Shown: positions 16,677 to 27,132, counted from the first letter of the stretch. The stretch is DNA of 64,000 nucleotides from Salipaludibacillus neizhouensis (GCF_002886185.1 NZ_KZ614146.1:625234-689233), one strand, 5' to 3'. Notes: generated by a model not told the origin, from the sequence alone. Program-made: numbers and translations.

Positions 16677-16776
16677 TTTCTTAAAGATTGTTGTTTTCGT
16701 CGAACAGAGAGTCTCGAATCTTACAGGGTCTAGAAAGCAATTTAAATAAAAGACGCTATGTGTTTTTCTTATTTAA
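16677..16776 (+). repeat. R2 left-end motif plus R1 terminal hairpin fragment
   Basis: TTTCTTAAAGATTGTTGT and CGAACAGAGA at 16677-16710 are the R2 left-end motif. At 16741-16776, TTAAATAAAAGACGCTATG followed by TTTTTCTTATTTAA resembles the right end of R1 copy A. The gap between terminator and fabH promoter is thus largely made of repeat fragments. Confidence 0.55.
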
Positions 16777-16856
16777 ATTCATATACGATATAAAACACTG
16801 TCTGAATACATTTAAGTGGTCATAGAGGATGACATTAAGTGGATAAACAATGACTC

Positions 16857-16885
16857 TTGCACTTTTCTTAGTACTAGGTCATAAT
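16857..16885 (+). promoter_or_regulatory. fabH promoter with embedded FapR-type operator
   Basis: TTGCAC (16857-16862), 17 bases and CATAAT (16880-16885) form a sigma-A type promoter. Inside it, TTAGTACTAGGTCATAAT (16868-16885) resembles the FapR operator known upstream of B. subtilis fatty-acid genes. Its reverse complement differs from the site in front of fabI (42944-42961) by one central base. FapR represses until malonyl-CoA binds it; overlap with the -10 fits repression by occlusion. Confidence 0.82.
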
Positions 16886-16923
16886 CATAAGTATAAAAGA
16901 TGTTTTGTTGAGGAGGAAACGAG

Positions 16924-17856
16924 ATGCGAGCAGGTATATGGGGAATGGGGAAATACGTCCCGGAGCATGTCGTAACAAATAAAGATTTAGAAAAAATAGT
17001 GGATACTAGTGATGAGTGGATTCGAACACGGACTGGTATTGAAGAAAGAAGGATTGCGGCTGACGATGTAGATACATCTCATATGAGCTATGAAGCTGCA
17101 AAAGAAGCAATTGAAAATGCTGATATAAATCCGGAAGAAATAGATATGATTTTGGTTGCAACTGTTACTCCAGATCAAAGTTTTCCATCTGTATCATCTA
17201 TGTTGCAAAAACAGCTGGGTGCTAGTAAAGCAGCAGCTATGGATGTTAGTGCGGCCTGTGCAGGATTTATATATGGGTTTGTTACTGCTAAACAATTTAT
17301 TGAAACAGGAACATACAAGCATGTCTTGGTTGTAGGTACTGAAAAACTATCTAAAATTACAGATTGGGATGATCGTAACACTGCGGTATTATTTGGTGAT
17401 GGATCAGGAGCGGCTTTATTAGGACCTGTTGCTGATGATAAAGGTATACTTTCATTTGAACTCGGTTCAGACGGCAGCGGTGGAGACCATATTCGTATGG
17501 AAAATCACCTTTTGATGAATGGTCGGGAGGTATTCAAATTTGCAGTTCGACAGATGGGAGAATCTTCTCTGAATGTGGTTCATAAAGCTGGACTCACAAA
17601 AGAAGATGTTGATTTTCTAATTCCTCACCAGGCTAATATAAGAATAATGGAAGCTGCGAGACAAAGGTTAGACCTTCCAATCGAAAGAATGTCAAAGACT
17701 GTCGATCGTTATGGAAACACTTCTTCAGCATCAATACCGTTATCACTTTGTTATGAACTTGAAAATAATAAGATTAAAGATGGCGATGTTGTTGTATTGG
17801 TAGGTTTTGGTGCAGGACTAGTATGGGGTGCTGTTGCATTAAAGTGGGGCAGATAA
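16924..17856 (+). CDS. fabH: Beta-ketoacyl-ACP synthase III (FabH)
   Basis: The 310-residue thiolase-fold enzyme condenses acyl-CoA primers with malonyl-ACP to start fatty-acid synthesis. The catalytic cysteine is in [13 protein letters not shown], histidine in [13 protein letters not shown] and asparagine in [13 protein letters not shown]. Length and N terminus ([19 protein letters not shown]) are normal. The ribosome binding site GAGGAGGAAAC precedes ATG 16924. It forms an operon with fabF (29-base gap), as fabHA-fabF does in B. subtilis, behind a FapR-type operator. Confidence 0.96.
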   Translation: MRAGIWGMGKYVPEHVVTNKDLEKIVDTSDEWIRTRTGIEERRIAADDVDTSHMSYEAAKEAIENADINPEEIDMILVATVTPDQSFPSVSSMLQKQLGASKAAAMDVSAACAGFIYGFVTAKQFIETGTYKHVLVVGTEKLSKITDWDDRNTAVLFGDGSGAALLGPVADDKGILSFELGSDGSGGDHIRMENHLLMNGREVFKFAVRQMGESSLNVVHKAGLTKEDVDFLIPHQANIRIMEAARQRLDLPIERMSKTVDRYGNTSSASIPLSLCYELENNKIKDGDVVVLVGFGAGLVWGAVALKWGR

Positions 17857-17885
17857 AGCATTAATGTTGAAAGGGGTTTTTTTTT

Positions 17886-19127
17886 ATGAATAAACAAAGA
17901 GTCGTCATTACAGGCATGGGAGCTGTTACCCCGCTTGGGAATGACGTTAAAAGTACGTGGGAGAAAATAGTTAATGGAGAATCAGGTATCAAAGTTACTT
18001 CTAAATTTGAAAAAGGAATGTTTCCTGCCAGTGTTGCTGCGGAAGCATTAGAGTTTGATCCACTTAACTTCATGGAAGGAAAAAATGCCCGAAAAATGGA
18101 TCGATTTACACAATTTGCTGTCGCTAGTGCAATCATGGCTGTTAAAGATGCGGACTTAACAATTGATGATTCTAATTCCGATCGCGTTGGAGTCTGGATT
18201 GGTTCGGGGATAGGTGGTATGGACACATACGAAAAGCAATTCCGTAATTATGAGAAAAAAGGACATCGAAGAGTTTCACCTTTCTTTGTTCCTATGCTCA
18301 TTCCTGATATGGCTTCAGGTCAAGTATCTATCACATTAGGAGCGAAAGGAATTAATTCCTGTTCCGTAACAGCCTGTGCATCCGGAGCTAATTCAATTGG
18401 TGACGCATTTAAAGTGATCCAGCGTGGCGATGCGGATGTCATGATCACAGGGGGAGCAGAGGCACCTATCACAGAAATGTCATTTGCAGGCTTCTCTTCC
18501 GCAAAAGCTTTATCAACAAATCCGGATCCTAAAACAGCAAGTCGCCCTTTTGATAAAAATCGGGATGGCTTTGTCATGGGAGAAGGCGCAGGTATGCTCA
18601 TCTTAGAATCATTAGAATCAGCCCAAAAAAGAGGGGCAACCATCTATGCAGAAATAGTAGGTTATGGTTCTAAAGGCGATGCTTATCATGTTACGGCTCC
18701 TGCTCCAGGTGGAGAGGGTGCCGCACGTGCAATGAATCAAGCTCTTGCAGATGCCGAAGTAGATCCTTCTGAGATAACTTATTTAAATGCACACGGGACA
18801 AGTACAGGACTAAACGATAAGTTTGAGACAATGGCTGCCAAGACTGTATTTGGAGAGCATGCAAAAAAACTTGCAATTAGTTCAACGAAGTCAATGACGG
18901 GTCACTTACTTGGTGCAGCTGGAGGAGTAGAAGCAATTTTCTCTATAAAAGCAATTCAAGATGGGATTATTCCTGCGACTACAAACTATGAGACACCAGA
19001 TGAAGAATGTGATCTGGACTATGTTCCAAATGAAGCCAGAAAGCAAGACGTTTCCATGGTTATGAGTAATTCACTAGGATTTGGTGGACATAATGTAGCA
19101 TTAGTATTCAAACGATTTGAGCAATAG
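17886..19127 (+). CDS. fabF: Beta-ketoacyl-ACP synthase II (FabF)
   Basis: The 413-residue elongating condensing enzyme has the active-site cysteine in [11 protein letters not shown] and histidines in [12 protein letters not shown] and [15 protein letters not shown]. The C terminus ends in [15 protein letters not shown], the family signature. It adds malonyl units to acyl-ACP and influences chain length at low temperature. It is co-transcribed with fabH and closed by a terminator at 19137. Confidence 0.97.
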   Translation: MNKQRVVITGMGAVTPLGNDVKSTWEKIVNGESGIKVTSKFEKGMFPASVAAEALEFDPLNFMEGKNARKMDRFTQFAVASAIMAVKDADLTIDDSNSDRVGVWIGSGIGGMDTYEKQFRNYEKKGHRRVSPFFVPMLIPDMASGQVSITLGAKGINSCSVTACASGANSIGDAFKVIQRGDADVMITGGAEAPITEMSFAGFSSAKALSTNPDPKTASRPFDKNRDGFVMGEGAGMLILESLESAQKRGATIYAEIVGYGSKGDAYHVTAPAPGGEGAARAMNQALADAEVDPSEITYLNAHGTSTGLNDKFETMAAKTVFGEHAKKLAISSTKSMTGHLLGAAGGVEAIFSIKAIQDGIIPATTNYETPDEECDLDYVPNEARKQDVSMVMSNSLGFGGHNVALVFKRFEQ

Positions 19128-19136
19128 TATTTAATA

Positions 19137-19166
19137 AAACCTGTCCTAAGTGGACAGGTTTTTTTG
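19137..19166 (+). terminator. Intrinsic terminator after fabH-fabF
   Basis: AAACCTGTCC / GGACAGGTTT with a 5-base loop is followed by TTTTT. Confidence 0.9.
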
Positions 19167-19309
19167 TGCAAAATAATATACAAGTATTCAAAGAACATTT
19201 GTTTTGTAAAGGTACTATCGTAATAAAGACACTTTTTTCTAGGATACATAGTATGTAAGCAGGTATTAAGTTTACATTTAACTAGTTAGAGAAAAGGGAG
19301 GTTGCAAAG

Positions 19310-20128
19310 ATGATTAAACTAATTGATTCGTCGATAAGTGGAATGAAATACTATATAGAGAACATTCCATTTAAAGAAGCTTTTGCAAAAATCATTCCCT
19401 ATAATCCGAATTTAAGTACAGAAGAATGGTTTAATTTTCTCTTGGATCAAGGGATGAATCCGTTAACGGAAGATACAAAACTCGAATGGCTCCAATGGCG
19501 AAGGAAATTAAATAAACCTCAAATAAAAAATCTCCTTGAAGATCTTCAAAAAGATTTTTCAGGACCAAATGTGGATATTATTCTATTCCCGTTAAATAAA
19601 GAACATTCGACAATGAATGACTTAGGTGGTAAAAATGGGTGCTCTTTCCCAAAATTTATTTTATTATTTTGGCATGAATCCGTGACTAACAATCACCTAC
19701 AATCCTTGTTAATTCATGAATATCATCACGTAGCAAGAATATTTCATCAAAGTCAAGATGAACAAAAAATCACTTTAATTGAGTCAATGATTATGGAGGG
19801 ATTGGCAGAATGGGAAGTTCTTTCGCGCTTAGGGGAGAATTATCAGGCCCCGTGGACGAAGCTTTATGCTGATCATGTTTTAGAGAAATGGTGGTATGAC
19901 GTTTATCGTGAACATTTCTCTATTCGGGGTCGTATTCATCACCAATTATTGTTGTTTGGAGGGCGTGACGGGATCCCTCGCTGGTTAGGATATCAATTAG
20001 GTTACTACATTGTTAATAAATATTTTAAGCATAATCAACATGGAAGTGCTTATTCTAGATTATTAATTTCTCCAAGTGAGTTTTTAACTGTTATGAGCGA
20101 GTCTGGCAAAGCTAGCAAAAAGAAATAA
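19310..20128 (+). CDS. yjaZ: YjaZ-like DUF2268 putative zinc protease
   Basis: The 272-residue protein has LLIHEYHHVARIFH, an HEXXH zinc-protease motif, and a following glutamate in LIESMIMEGLAEWE that could complete a gluzincin-type site, as in DUF2268 proteins. There is no signal peptide, so it is probably cytoplasmic; substrates are unknown. It lies directly after fabF as in B. subtilis. The ribosome binding site is AAGGGAGG. Confidence 0.87.
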   Translation: MIKLIDSSISGMKYYIENIPFKEAFAKIIPYNPNLSTEEWFNFLLDQGMNPLTEDTKLEWLQWRRKLNKPQIKNLLEDLQKDFSGPNVDIILFPLNKEHSTMNDLGGKNGCSFPKFILLFWHESVTNNHLQSLLIHEYHHVARIFHQSQDEQKITLIESMIMEGLAEWEVLSRLGENYQAPWTKLYADHVLEKWWYDVYREHFSIRGRIHHQLLLFGGRDGIPRWLGYQLGYYIVNKYFKHNQHGSAYSRLLISPSEFLTVMSESGKASKKK

Positions 20129-20218
20129 TAAAAAAGCAAGTCTTATTATTGTTCGGCGAATCATAGTATAGACTATCGTAATGACTGACCGTATGTAAAA
20201 AGGTGGGAGGGATGTACA

Positions 20219-20446
20219 TTGCGTATCTTTTTCCTTTTTTTTGGATTTGTACTAGCTTTGACCGGTGGTATCACTCTTGTTGCTTATTTAAATTTGTTAA
20301 CGATAGGATACAGTGTAATAGAATATTTATTATTTGTAGCTAAAAGAGTAGAAACATACCTTTTTATTATTGGGATCTTAATGATTTGGTTGAGTGGTAT
20401 ATTAATTAAAAGACGTAAAAAAAAGAATCAATTTACGAAGAAATAA
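20219..20446 (+). CDS. Small membrane protein of unknown function (75 aa)
   Basis: A TTG start follows the ribosome binding site GGGAGGGATG. The 75 residues form two transmembrane helices (about 3-26 and 40-61) and end in a strongly basic tail (IKRRKKKNQFTKK), suggesting the C terminus stays in the cytoplasm. I do not recognise the family. It lies between yjaZ and yjbA, where B. subtilis has the app peptide transport genes. Confidence 0.6.
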   Translation: MRIFFLFFGFVLALTGGITLVAYLNLLTIGYSVIEYLLFVAKRVETYLFIIGILMIWLSGILIKRRKKKNQFTKK

Positions 20447-20515
20447 TAAAGTGTGGAATATAATGGATGATTTCTGCGAATACTGTTTGCAAGGAAATAG
20501 TTAGGAGGAACGTCC

Positions 20516-21286
20516 ATGATCCATATGAGAGATGTTTGGGTAAATTGGTTTGAAGGGGAAGAGAATAGTTATAATGTTAGTGAATTTTTTGAATGGAAAA
20601 AGCATGATCGGATCGAGCTTATAGACCAAATCGTAGTTGTAAAGGTACATTCAAACCTAATAGAGTATATCGAAAACACGTTACAGGAGCTCCCAGAGGG
20701 GTTGTTATCTGATGTGTATAAACAAAGTTACCTTCGCCAGAAAAGTGAACGTAAACCTACGGAGTATTGTTTCATTGCAACAGATGGATCTAGAGCAATT
20801 ATTGTAGATACGATAGGCTATCACACACCAATTAGAAAAAGCAGAATGGTTCCAAGACAAGAAGAGCAATTAAGATTGCTTGTTGAAGACTTACCTTTTC
20901 AAGACTATCATATGGATTATCTTGATTGTGAAAAAGAATATCATTTGCTATCGCCAGAACCTCAGCTTATGAACGGATTAGTAAGACGAGAAAAACAATT
21001 AAAGCAATTATTATTCATGGCGTTAGATCAGCTTTATGAAGAGGCTGAACTTGCTGAATTAAGATATTGGTATACGGAGTGGATCCCCGCAAAATATGCT
21101 GATATACAGCTTATGGGTTTTGACGATGTGTGGACATCCCTCTTCAATGATGTAAAAAGTGGTTGGTCGCCTCGGCACGAAGAATTTTGTCATGCTCTTA
21201 TAAAAGGACAACCTTTCTTTGAGAAGCTATGGGCACTTCAGAATGAAGAAGAAACAACAAAAAAAATGAAAAACAAAAGTATATAA
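20516..21286 (+). CDS. yjbA: YjbA-like DUF3603 protein
   Basis: The 256-residue soluble protein has the YjbA pattern: RDVWVNWFEGEENSYNV, FEWKKHDRIELIDQIVVVKV, ATDGSRAIIVDTIGYHTPIR and a C-terminal region with ELRYWYTEWIPAKYADIQLM. Function is unknown. It lies beside trpS (convergent) as in B. subtilis. The ribosome binding site is TTAGGAGGAACG. Confidence 0.88.
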   Translation: MIHMRDVWVNWFEGEENSYNVSEFFEWKKHDRIELIDQIVVVKVHSNLIEYIENTLQELPEGLLSDVYKQSYLRQKSERKPTEYCFIATDGSRAIIVDTIGYHTPIRKSRMVPRQEEQLRLLVEDLPFQDYHMDYLDCEKEYHLLSPEPQLMNGLVRREKQLKQLLFMALDQLYEEAELAELRYWYTEWIPAKYADIQLMGFDDVWTSLFNDVKSGWSPRHEEFCHALIKGQPFFEKLWALQNEEETTKKMKNKSI

Positions 21287-21312
21287 GCAAAACGGAATTT
21301 AGCACTTATGTG

Positions 21313-21362
21313 GAGGCACTTATGAATTTGAATAAGTGCCTCTGCTAATGGTGCTTTTTTAA
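21313..21362 (+). terminator. Intrinsic terminator after yjbA
   Basis: GAGGCACTTAT / ATAAGTGCCTC is the stem, with a run of T about 15 bases later. Confidence 0.65.
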
Positions 21363-21375
21363 AACAATTAGCTTG

Positions 21376-21412
21376 GTTTCTTAAAGATTGTTGGTTTACT
21401 TCGAACAGAGGT
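21376..21412 (+). repeat. R2 dispersed repeat, left-end motif
   Basis: TTTCTTAAAGATTGTTGG followed by TTCGAACAGAGG is nearly the same as at 16677-16710. It lies between the convergent yjbA and trpS genes. Confidence 0.5.
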
Positions 21413-21468
21413 ACTTGATTTCTCTCTTGGCAGCCAACGTTACCATTATTCTGTAAGACGTTTTATTA

Positions 21469-22458
<990 letters not shown>

Positions 22459-22507
22459 TTATCATCCCTTCATGTCTTTTCGAAATTGAATTGTGTCTCA
22501 AAGAAAA

Positions 22508-22790
22508 CAAAAAAGCCCATTCATCCCTGTGAATAGGGACGAATGGACCGTGGTACCACCCTGTTTATTTCCTTCATATTTCCTGGAAATCTCTCGTTAC
22601 CCTCGCATCATAAATAAATGTAAGGGGTCTCTAAATAACGTTAGAGGGACCGGACAAACCTACTGAATGTTCAGCTTGTCAGCTCAAAAGGCCATTCCTT
22701 TTCACCACATGTTCTGCTCGCACCAACCGCAGACTCTCTGATCATGCTTCAGGAAAAGTACTCTTCTTTATCATAGCTGTTCTTTTTGAA
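22508..22790 (-). promoter_or_regulatory. T-box leader (tRNA-Trp sensing) of trpS
   Basis: Read on the minus strand this leader has the canonical T-box GGGTGGTACCACGG (22549-22562) before a terminator hairpin, CCCATTCATCCCTGTGAATA paired with its complement and followed by TTTTTT (22508-22546). Upstream are the stem I AG-bulge and GNUG-like elements (AGAGAGTCTGCGGTTGGTGC). The specifier region GGAATGGCC places a UGG tryptophan codon at 22692-22694. Uncharged tRNA-Trp should pair with the specifier and T-box and prevent termination. Confidence 0.93.
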
Positions 22791-22798
22791 TTAACGTT

Positions 22799-22827
22799 AT
22801 TATAATCTCTCTTGCTGGAAAAAGCAA
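22799..22827 (-). promoter_or_regulatory. Sigma-A promoter of the trpS leader
   Basis: On the minus strand TTGCTT (22822-22827), a 17-base spacer and a perfect TATAAT (22799-22804) place the transcription start about 10 bases before the T-box leader. Confidence 0.75.
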
Positions 22828-22958
22828 ATTGTATAGAAGTTTTACTATTTTGTCTATTTACAATTCAGTTGATTAATTTTTTAAAACAGTGCAGTATTAA
22901 ATTATCAAAGAACAGATGTCCTCATAGAGAGGACACTCCACTGGAGGAAGGAAACTTT

Positions 22959-24107
22959 ATGAAGTTAATTATAAAATTGGTTGTAGGTATTGTTGTTGGA
23001 ATTATCATAGGACTTATAGGAATAGAATGGCTTTCACGTCTGGCAATTACATTCAAGGAAGTTTTTGGAGAATTTATAGGTTTTATGATTCCATTTATTA
23101 TCTTATTTTTTATAGCCTCCGGCGTATCTAAATTAGGAAACGAGTCTGGTAAGTTAGTTGGATTAACGGTTGGTGTAGCCTACACTTCTACAGTATTAGC
23201 TGGAATAATAGCATTTTTTATATCGATATCAGTCATGCCTTATATTTCGTCTGAGCAAGTAATACCTAATGAAGGAAATGGACTTAGCGGGTTTATATCA
23301 TTTGAAATTGAACCATTAATGGGAATAATGACTGCATTAATTTTTGCCTTTGTATTTGGTATTGGGATGGCAAAACTAAATAGTGAGGTTCTCATAAAAG
23401 CATTCGATGAAGGAAAGTCAATAGTGGAGTTTATCATTGTCAAAGTCATCATTCCATTACTTCCTTTTTATATTGCGGGCATTTTCACAGAACTTTCTTC
23501 GGAAGGGACTGTGTTTAGTACGTTGCAAGTATTCGGGATCGTACTGATTGTAGCCATCGTCACTCATTGGATTTGGTTAACAGTGCAATATATCATAGCT
23601 GGTATCTATAATGGAAAAAACCCTCTATATTTAGTGAAAACGATGTTGCCTGCGTATTTTACTGCACTTGGTACGATGAGTAGCGCAGCCACTATTCCAG
23701 TAACTTTGAAACAAGCTAAAGAAAATAAAGTGAGTGAAAATATTGCTGATTTTACTATCCCATTAAGTGCGACGATACATCTTTCAGGAAGTGTTATCAC
23801 CATTGTAAGTTGTTCCGTTGCAGTAATGTCAGTATTGGATGGGTACAGTATTCCTAGTTTTCTTGAGATGTTGCCCGTTATAGCAATGCTGGGGGTCACG
23901 ATGATCGCGGCTCCAGGTGTACCAGGTGGTGCAATCATGACTGCCAGTGGAATTCTCATATCAATGCTAGGTTTCAGTGAGGCGGCTATTGGTTTGATGA
24001 TTGCTCTTTATATGGCCCAAGATAGTTTTGGTACAGCTGCGAACGTTACAGGCGATGGTGCAATAGCTTTAATTATTGATAAATTTATGTCAACGCTAAA
24101 AAAGTAA
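22959..24107 (+). CDS. Dicarboxylate/amino acid:cation symporter (DAACS family)
   Basis: The 382-residue protein has eight or more hydrophobic helices. It has the family's re-entrant loop signatures: a serine-rich stretch ALGTMSSAATIPVTLK and the later PGVPGGAIMTASG and MAQDSFGTAANVTGDGA, which bind substrate carboxylate and sodium in GltPh-type carriers. Substrate is probably a dicarboxylate, glutamate/aspartate or serine. ATG 22959 has the ribosome binding site GGAGGAAGG; the open frame extends upstream but gives a non-homologous hydrophilic extension, so 22959 is chosen. A terminator follows at 24180. Confidence 0.88.
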   Translation: MKLIIKLVVGIVVGIIIGLIGIEWLSRLAITFKEVFGEFIGFMIPFIILFFIASGVSKLGNESGKLVGLTVGVAYTSTVLAGIIAFFISISVMPYISSEQVIPNEGNGLSGFISFEIEPLMGIMTALIFAFVFGIGMAKLNSEVLIKAFDEGKSIVEFIIVKVIIPLLPFYIAGIFTELSSEGTVFSTLQVFGIVLIVAIVTHWIWLTVQYIIAGIYNGKNPLYLVKTMLPAYFTALGTMSSAATIPVTLKQAKENKVSENIADFTIPLSATIHLSGSVITIVSCSVAVMSVLDGYSIPSFLEMLPVIAMLGVTMIAAPGVPGGAIMTASGILISMLGFSEAAIGLMIALYMAQDSFGTAANVTGDGAIALIIDKFMSTLKK

Positions 24108-24179
24108 CAATGAATTAAGATTGCTAGACAGAATAAAAAATAGCTTAATTATAAAACTATTGATGAACCGTAAACACCA

Positions 24180-24224
24180 AGAAGCTAATGAAAGGTGAAA
24201 TTTAGCCTTTTCATTAGCTTTGCT
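24180..24224 (+). terminator. Hairpin downstream of the symporter gene
   Basis: AAGCTAATGAAAGG / CCTTTTCATTAGCTT is followed by a short T run; it lies between the symporter and the 24278 gene. Confidence 0.65.
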
Positions 24225-24277
24225 TGTACTTTGTCCCTTTTTTCTTTCATACATATAGGAGAAAGGAGGGATTTCTC

Positions 24278-24832
24278 ATGTTTCGTCAACGAATTCAATG
24301 GCTGGCTTTATGTTTAATGTTGTTTATAGGAGGAGCATTTTATCTTCAATCATCCAACGATTATATACTTGTGGAGAAAGCAATGTCTTCAAAAGAATCT
24401 GAGAAGATGCAAGCCGAAAATATGCTGTCTGGGTTTCAACTGCCGACATTGGAGGGCAGTACACTGGAATTTGAGGAGTTATTAGGAGAAAAAACGTTTA
24501 TATTTTTCTTTGCTTCTTGGTGTCACGTATGTGCAGGACAATGGGAGGAAGTTTTAAAGGTGGAACAGCAAGTTGAAAATGTTAATATTATTGCGATTAA
24601 TTTAACACAAGAGGAAGAAAATACAGAGCAGGTAAAACAATACTTGAATTATAAAGATATAGGAGATGTTCAAGTAGCCTTGGATGAAAAGGGAGAAGCT
24701 CGACAAAGATTCGGGGTAATTGGTATTCCAACTAGTTTCCTAATTAATAAAGATGGAGAAATAGAAACGAGATCAGATGGATTTATGTCATCTGAACAAT
24801 TATTGACTAGAATAAAAACATCTGACAGGTAG
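24278..24832 (+). CDS. Membrane-anchored thioredoxin-like protein (ResA/TlpA type)
   Basis: The 184-residue protein has an N-terminal signal anchor (about 7-24) and an extracellular TlpA/ResA-like thioredoxin domain. The redox motif CHVC is in FFASWCHVCAGQWEE, and the cis-proline lies in GVIGIPTSFLINKDG. Such proteins reduce cytochrome c apoprotein cysteines or spore-cortex proteins; which applies here is unknown. ATG 24278 has the ribosome binding site GAAAGGAGGG, and the upstream in-frame TTG is rejected. The stop codon lies within the loop of the following terminator. Confidence 0.88.
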   Translation: MFRQRIQWLALCLMLFIGGAFYLQSSNDYILVEKAMSSKESEKMQAENMLSGFQLPTLEGSTLEFEELLGEKTFIFFFASWCHVCAGQWEEVLKVEQQVENVNIIAINLTQEEENTEQVKQYLNYKDIGDVQVALDEKGEARQRFGVIGIPTSFLINKDGEIETRSDGFMSSEQLLTRIKTSDR

Positions 24833-24853
24833 ACCCTGTCAGATGTTTTTATT
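24814..24853. terminator. Bidirectional intrinsic terminator between convergent genes
   Basis: AAAAACATCTGACAGG / CCTGTCAGATGTTTTT is a long perfect stem with A and T runs on both sides. It serves the thioredoxin-like gene (+) and the CaCA antiporter gene (-). Confidence 0.9.
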
Positions 24854-24860
24854 CTGAAGT

Positions 24861-25865
24861 TTAACTGAGTGTAAAAATGATATAACTTGAAATAAGATAT
24901 GCGACAACTAAAGCAGAGGAAGGGAGATAATAGTTTTTTAATGATACAGCTTTTGATCTAGCAAAAAGCATACCACCGATAATGATAATGTTTAGTCCTA
25001 GTAACGCGATAACTGTGAACGTGGTGACAGGATGAACCATAGTAAGAATGGCTTCCTGTCTGTAAAGTATATCTGCGAACACTAATATCATAATATTAAA
25101 TAAATTACTACCTAATATATTTCCAACAGCTAGATTATAGTTTGCTAGTTGAATCGCAACAAGAACTGTAACCACTTCAGGGAGAGACGTCGCCCCTGCA
25201 ATGAGGAAGGTTCCTACAAAGCTTGAACTAATTCCAGTTGACACCGCAATTGCATCTCCGGCAATTGTCAACAAAGAACCGGAAATAAAAATAACGGCAG
25301 CTGCAATTACAAAACCAACTTTTGCTTTTTTTAAAGAGATTGCTCCTGTATGATATGCCTCCGTTTCCTCTGACGATGCTGCAGTCTCAGGTACGGCAGA
25401 ATTTGCATTCGATTTGCCGATAATTTTTAGACCTACAATATAAAAGATAACCATGAGGTACATTTCAATTCCAATATTCATAAAATGATAGCCAGAAGGA
25501 AGCATAACTGAAATAAATATGATTGCGGAGAGACCGAAGCTCATATACGCAGTGGTAATGTTACCTCGATCCACATAGGTTAAGACTTGTTTTTTTCGGT
25601 AGTAAAGATCTAAAATTGCGAGAATGAATAAGTTAAATAAGTTACTTCCTAACACATTACTGACGGCAATATCAGGATTATCAACGGCTATAGCGGTAAT
25701 GCTTGTCGTTAATTCCGGTAATGAAGTAGCGCCTGCTAACAACAGTGTACCTACCATCATACCGCCAAGTGAGGTCCTTTCACCTATAATATCTGCATAA
25801 GTGGATAATTTAACAGCGGATAAAACAGTTGCAACAGCTGCAACAATAAATAATATGTACATCAT
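24861..25865 (-). CDS. CaCA family Na+/Ca2+-type antiporter, under Mn2+ riboswitch control
   Basis: The 334-residue protein consists of two homologous halves of five helices each. Each half carries the alpha-repeat signature of cation/Ca2+ exchangers (GATSLPELTTSITAIA and GATSLPEVVTVLVAIQ), each followed by N-[VI]-LGSNLFN. The halves are linked by a hydrophilic Ser/Glu-rich segment (about 155-180). Family members exchange Ca2+ for Na+ or H+. Its leader is a yybP-ykoY riboswitch, which senses Mn2+, so export of Mn2+ as well as or instead of Ca2+ is the likely role (inference). The ribosome binding site is AAAGGAGCC. Confidence 0.88.
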   Translation of the reverse strand: MMYILFIVAAVATVLSAVKLSTYADIIGERTSLGGMMVGTLLLAGATSLPELTTSITAIAVDNPDIAVSNVLGSNLFNLFILAILDLYYRKKQVLTYVDRGNITTAYMSFGLSAIIFISVMLPSGYHFMNIGIEMYLMVIFYIVGLKIIGKSNANSAVPETAASSEETEAYHTGAISLKKAKVGFVIAAAVIFISGSLLTIAGDAIAVSTGISSSFVGTFLIAGATSLPEVVTVLVAIQLANYNLAVGNILGSNLFNIMILVFADILYRQEAILTMVHPVTTFTVIALLGLNIIIIGGMLFARSKAVSLKNYYLPSSALVVAYLISSYIIFTLS

Positions 25866-25895
25866 GATTATCGGCTCCTTTTTTTCATAAAAATA

Positions 25896-26050
25896 GACCT
25901 TTTTATGAAAAGCCCTCTAAAGAAAAGAGATTTTTTCATAAAAAGGTCTTGCGTACTTTGGACATCCAAAGCTTCATGAACCGAGTACATATTGTACCGT
26001 AATGACGACTCATGAACCATTATAAATAGTGGTCGCTACTCCCCTTCTTA
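25896..26050 (-). promoter_or_regulatory. yybP-ykoY family Mn2+ riboswitch with terminator platform
   Basis: Minus-strand reading gives AAGGGGAGTAGC near 26046, the family's opening signature, then GTCGTCATT and, after the second helix, GCAAGACCTTTTT (25942-25952), its closing signature. The closing strand overlaps the 5' arm of a strong stem, AGACCTTTTTATGAAAA with its complement at 25896-25912, followed by ATTTTT. The aptamer and terminator are therefore mutually exclusive. Mn2+ binding should favour read-through into the CaCA antiporter gene. Confidence 0.9.
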
Positions 26051-26127
26051 TAAACGGAAGGTTGTGAAGTTATGCTAAAAATGTATCATACCTCCGCAAA
26101 TGATGCAATATTTTTAGTGAGACTATT

Positions 26128-26670
26128 TTATAAGATTGGATGTGTATCATCTTTTGATATTTGCATATACTTTACGATTTTATCGTCTAGTTTTTCAAGC
26201 ATTTTTTTTGCTTTTTCTTCGGAGATCTCTCGATAGTGATGGGTACCACCAGGTTCCTCATCTTGTTCATCGGCAATCGCAACAACTTCCTGTAATGGTT
26301 TACGTGCTATGTCACGTTGAGGCAGGTAGGAATCAGTGTGAAGTAAGATAGCTAAAGCAATTTCTTTAGCAGCCACAGGATTTTCTCCGAGACGAATCAG
26401 TAGCTTATGTGCTCTTTCTGCACCCTTAATGGCATGAATATCATTTTCCTTATATAAATCATAATCCCATTGGCCATTTTTATACCAAGTATAATGACCG
26501 ATGTCATGCAGAAAAGCAGCTTTTACAGCTAAATCTGGATTAACCCCTCGTTCCTTTGCAAAGCGAAAAGCATGATACGCGGTTGATATAGCATGTGCTA
26601 AACCAGCTCGCTTGACATATTTTTGTGCAATATGATGGTTATATATATTCATAAGGGATACTCGACTCAT
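26128..26670 (-). CDS. HD-domain phosphohydrolase
   Basis: The 180-residue protein has the HD-fold metal ligands: a histidine in YNHHIAQKY, AFLHDIGHYTWYK with the HD pair, and later ILLHTDSYLP and AIADEQDEE. These are enzymes that hydrolyse phosphoester bonds, often nucleotides; YedJ-type members resemble it. It is probably cytoplasmic and the substrate is unknown. The ribosome binding site is AAAGGAGGAG. Confidence 0.82.
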   Translation of the reverse strand: MSRVSLMNIYNHHIAQKYVKRAGLAHAISTAYHAFRFAKERGVNPDLAVKAAFLHDIGHYTWYKNGQWDYDLYKENDIHAIKGAERAHKLLIRLGENPVAAKEIALAILLHTDSYLPQRDIARKPLQEVVAIADEQDEEPGGTHHYREISEEKAKKMLEKLDDKIVKYMQISKDDTHPIL

Positions 26671-27132
26671 GTAACATCTCCTCCTTTAAGATTTTCTAGC
26701 TTGCCCCTGAACCTATAAAAAAGTATATTGTTATATACTATACGTAAATCACCTTCAATTGTCAAAGGATTCAGCATACAGTTTTGATGAAAAATATAAC
26801 AATTTGATGGTCGAAATTTATTATAATTATTACTCTCTTTAATACATTTCTTTAGCATTTTTTTAGGTGTTATTTATCTTGAATTAAACTATGGTGAGTT
26901 TAAAGTCTTTCTCTATTATTTAAAGTTTATTAAGATCGTTACTTCTATTTATAAATAATAATTCTAAAGCCTTCTAAATTGTCTTATTTATTTATTTAAA
27001 TAATACTCTAAATTATCCATTGGTAAATGATGAATTAACATGTATACTTTATTAAGTGAATCATTTATTTATATGTCATTTACAATCGAATCAAGTCTAG
27101 TTTTATATTAAACTAGTCGGGAACGAGGTTAA
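26671..27132. other. Intergenic region without recognisable genes
   Basis: These 462 bases are very AT-rich and lie between the divergently read HD gene and the glycosidase-like gene. I see no convincing reading frame, terminator or known motif; promoters for both neighbours must lie here. Confidence 0.6.

Noticed and set aside
22812-22958. N-terminal extension of the symporter by 49 residues
   Set aside because: The extension is cysteine- and lysine-containing, unlike symporter N termini, overlaps the trpS promoter, and a strong ribosome binding site precedes ATG 22959.
26667-26858. Minus-strand frame of 63 codons upstream of the HD-domain gene
   Set aside because: Composition is that of AT-rich non-coding DNA, and it overlaps the region needed for the HD gene's promoter and ribosome binding site.
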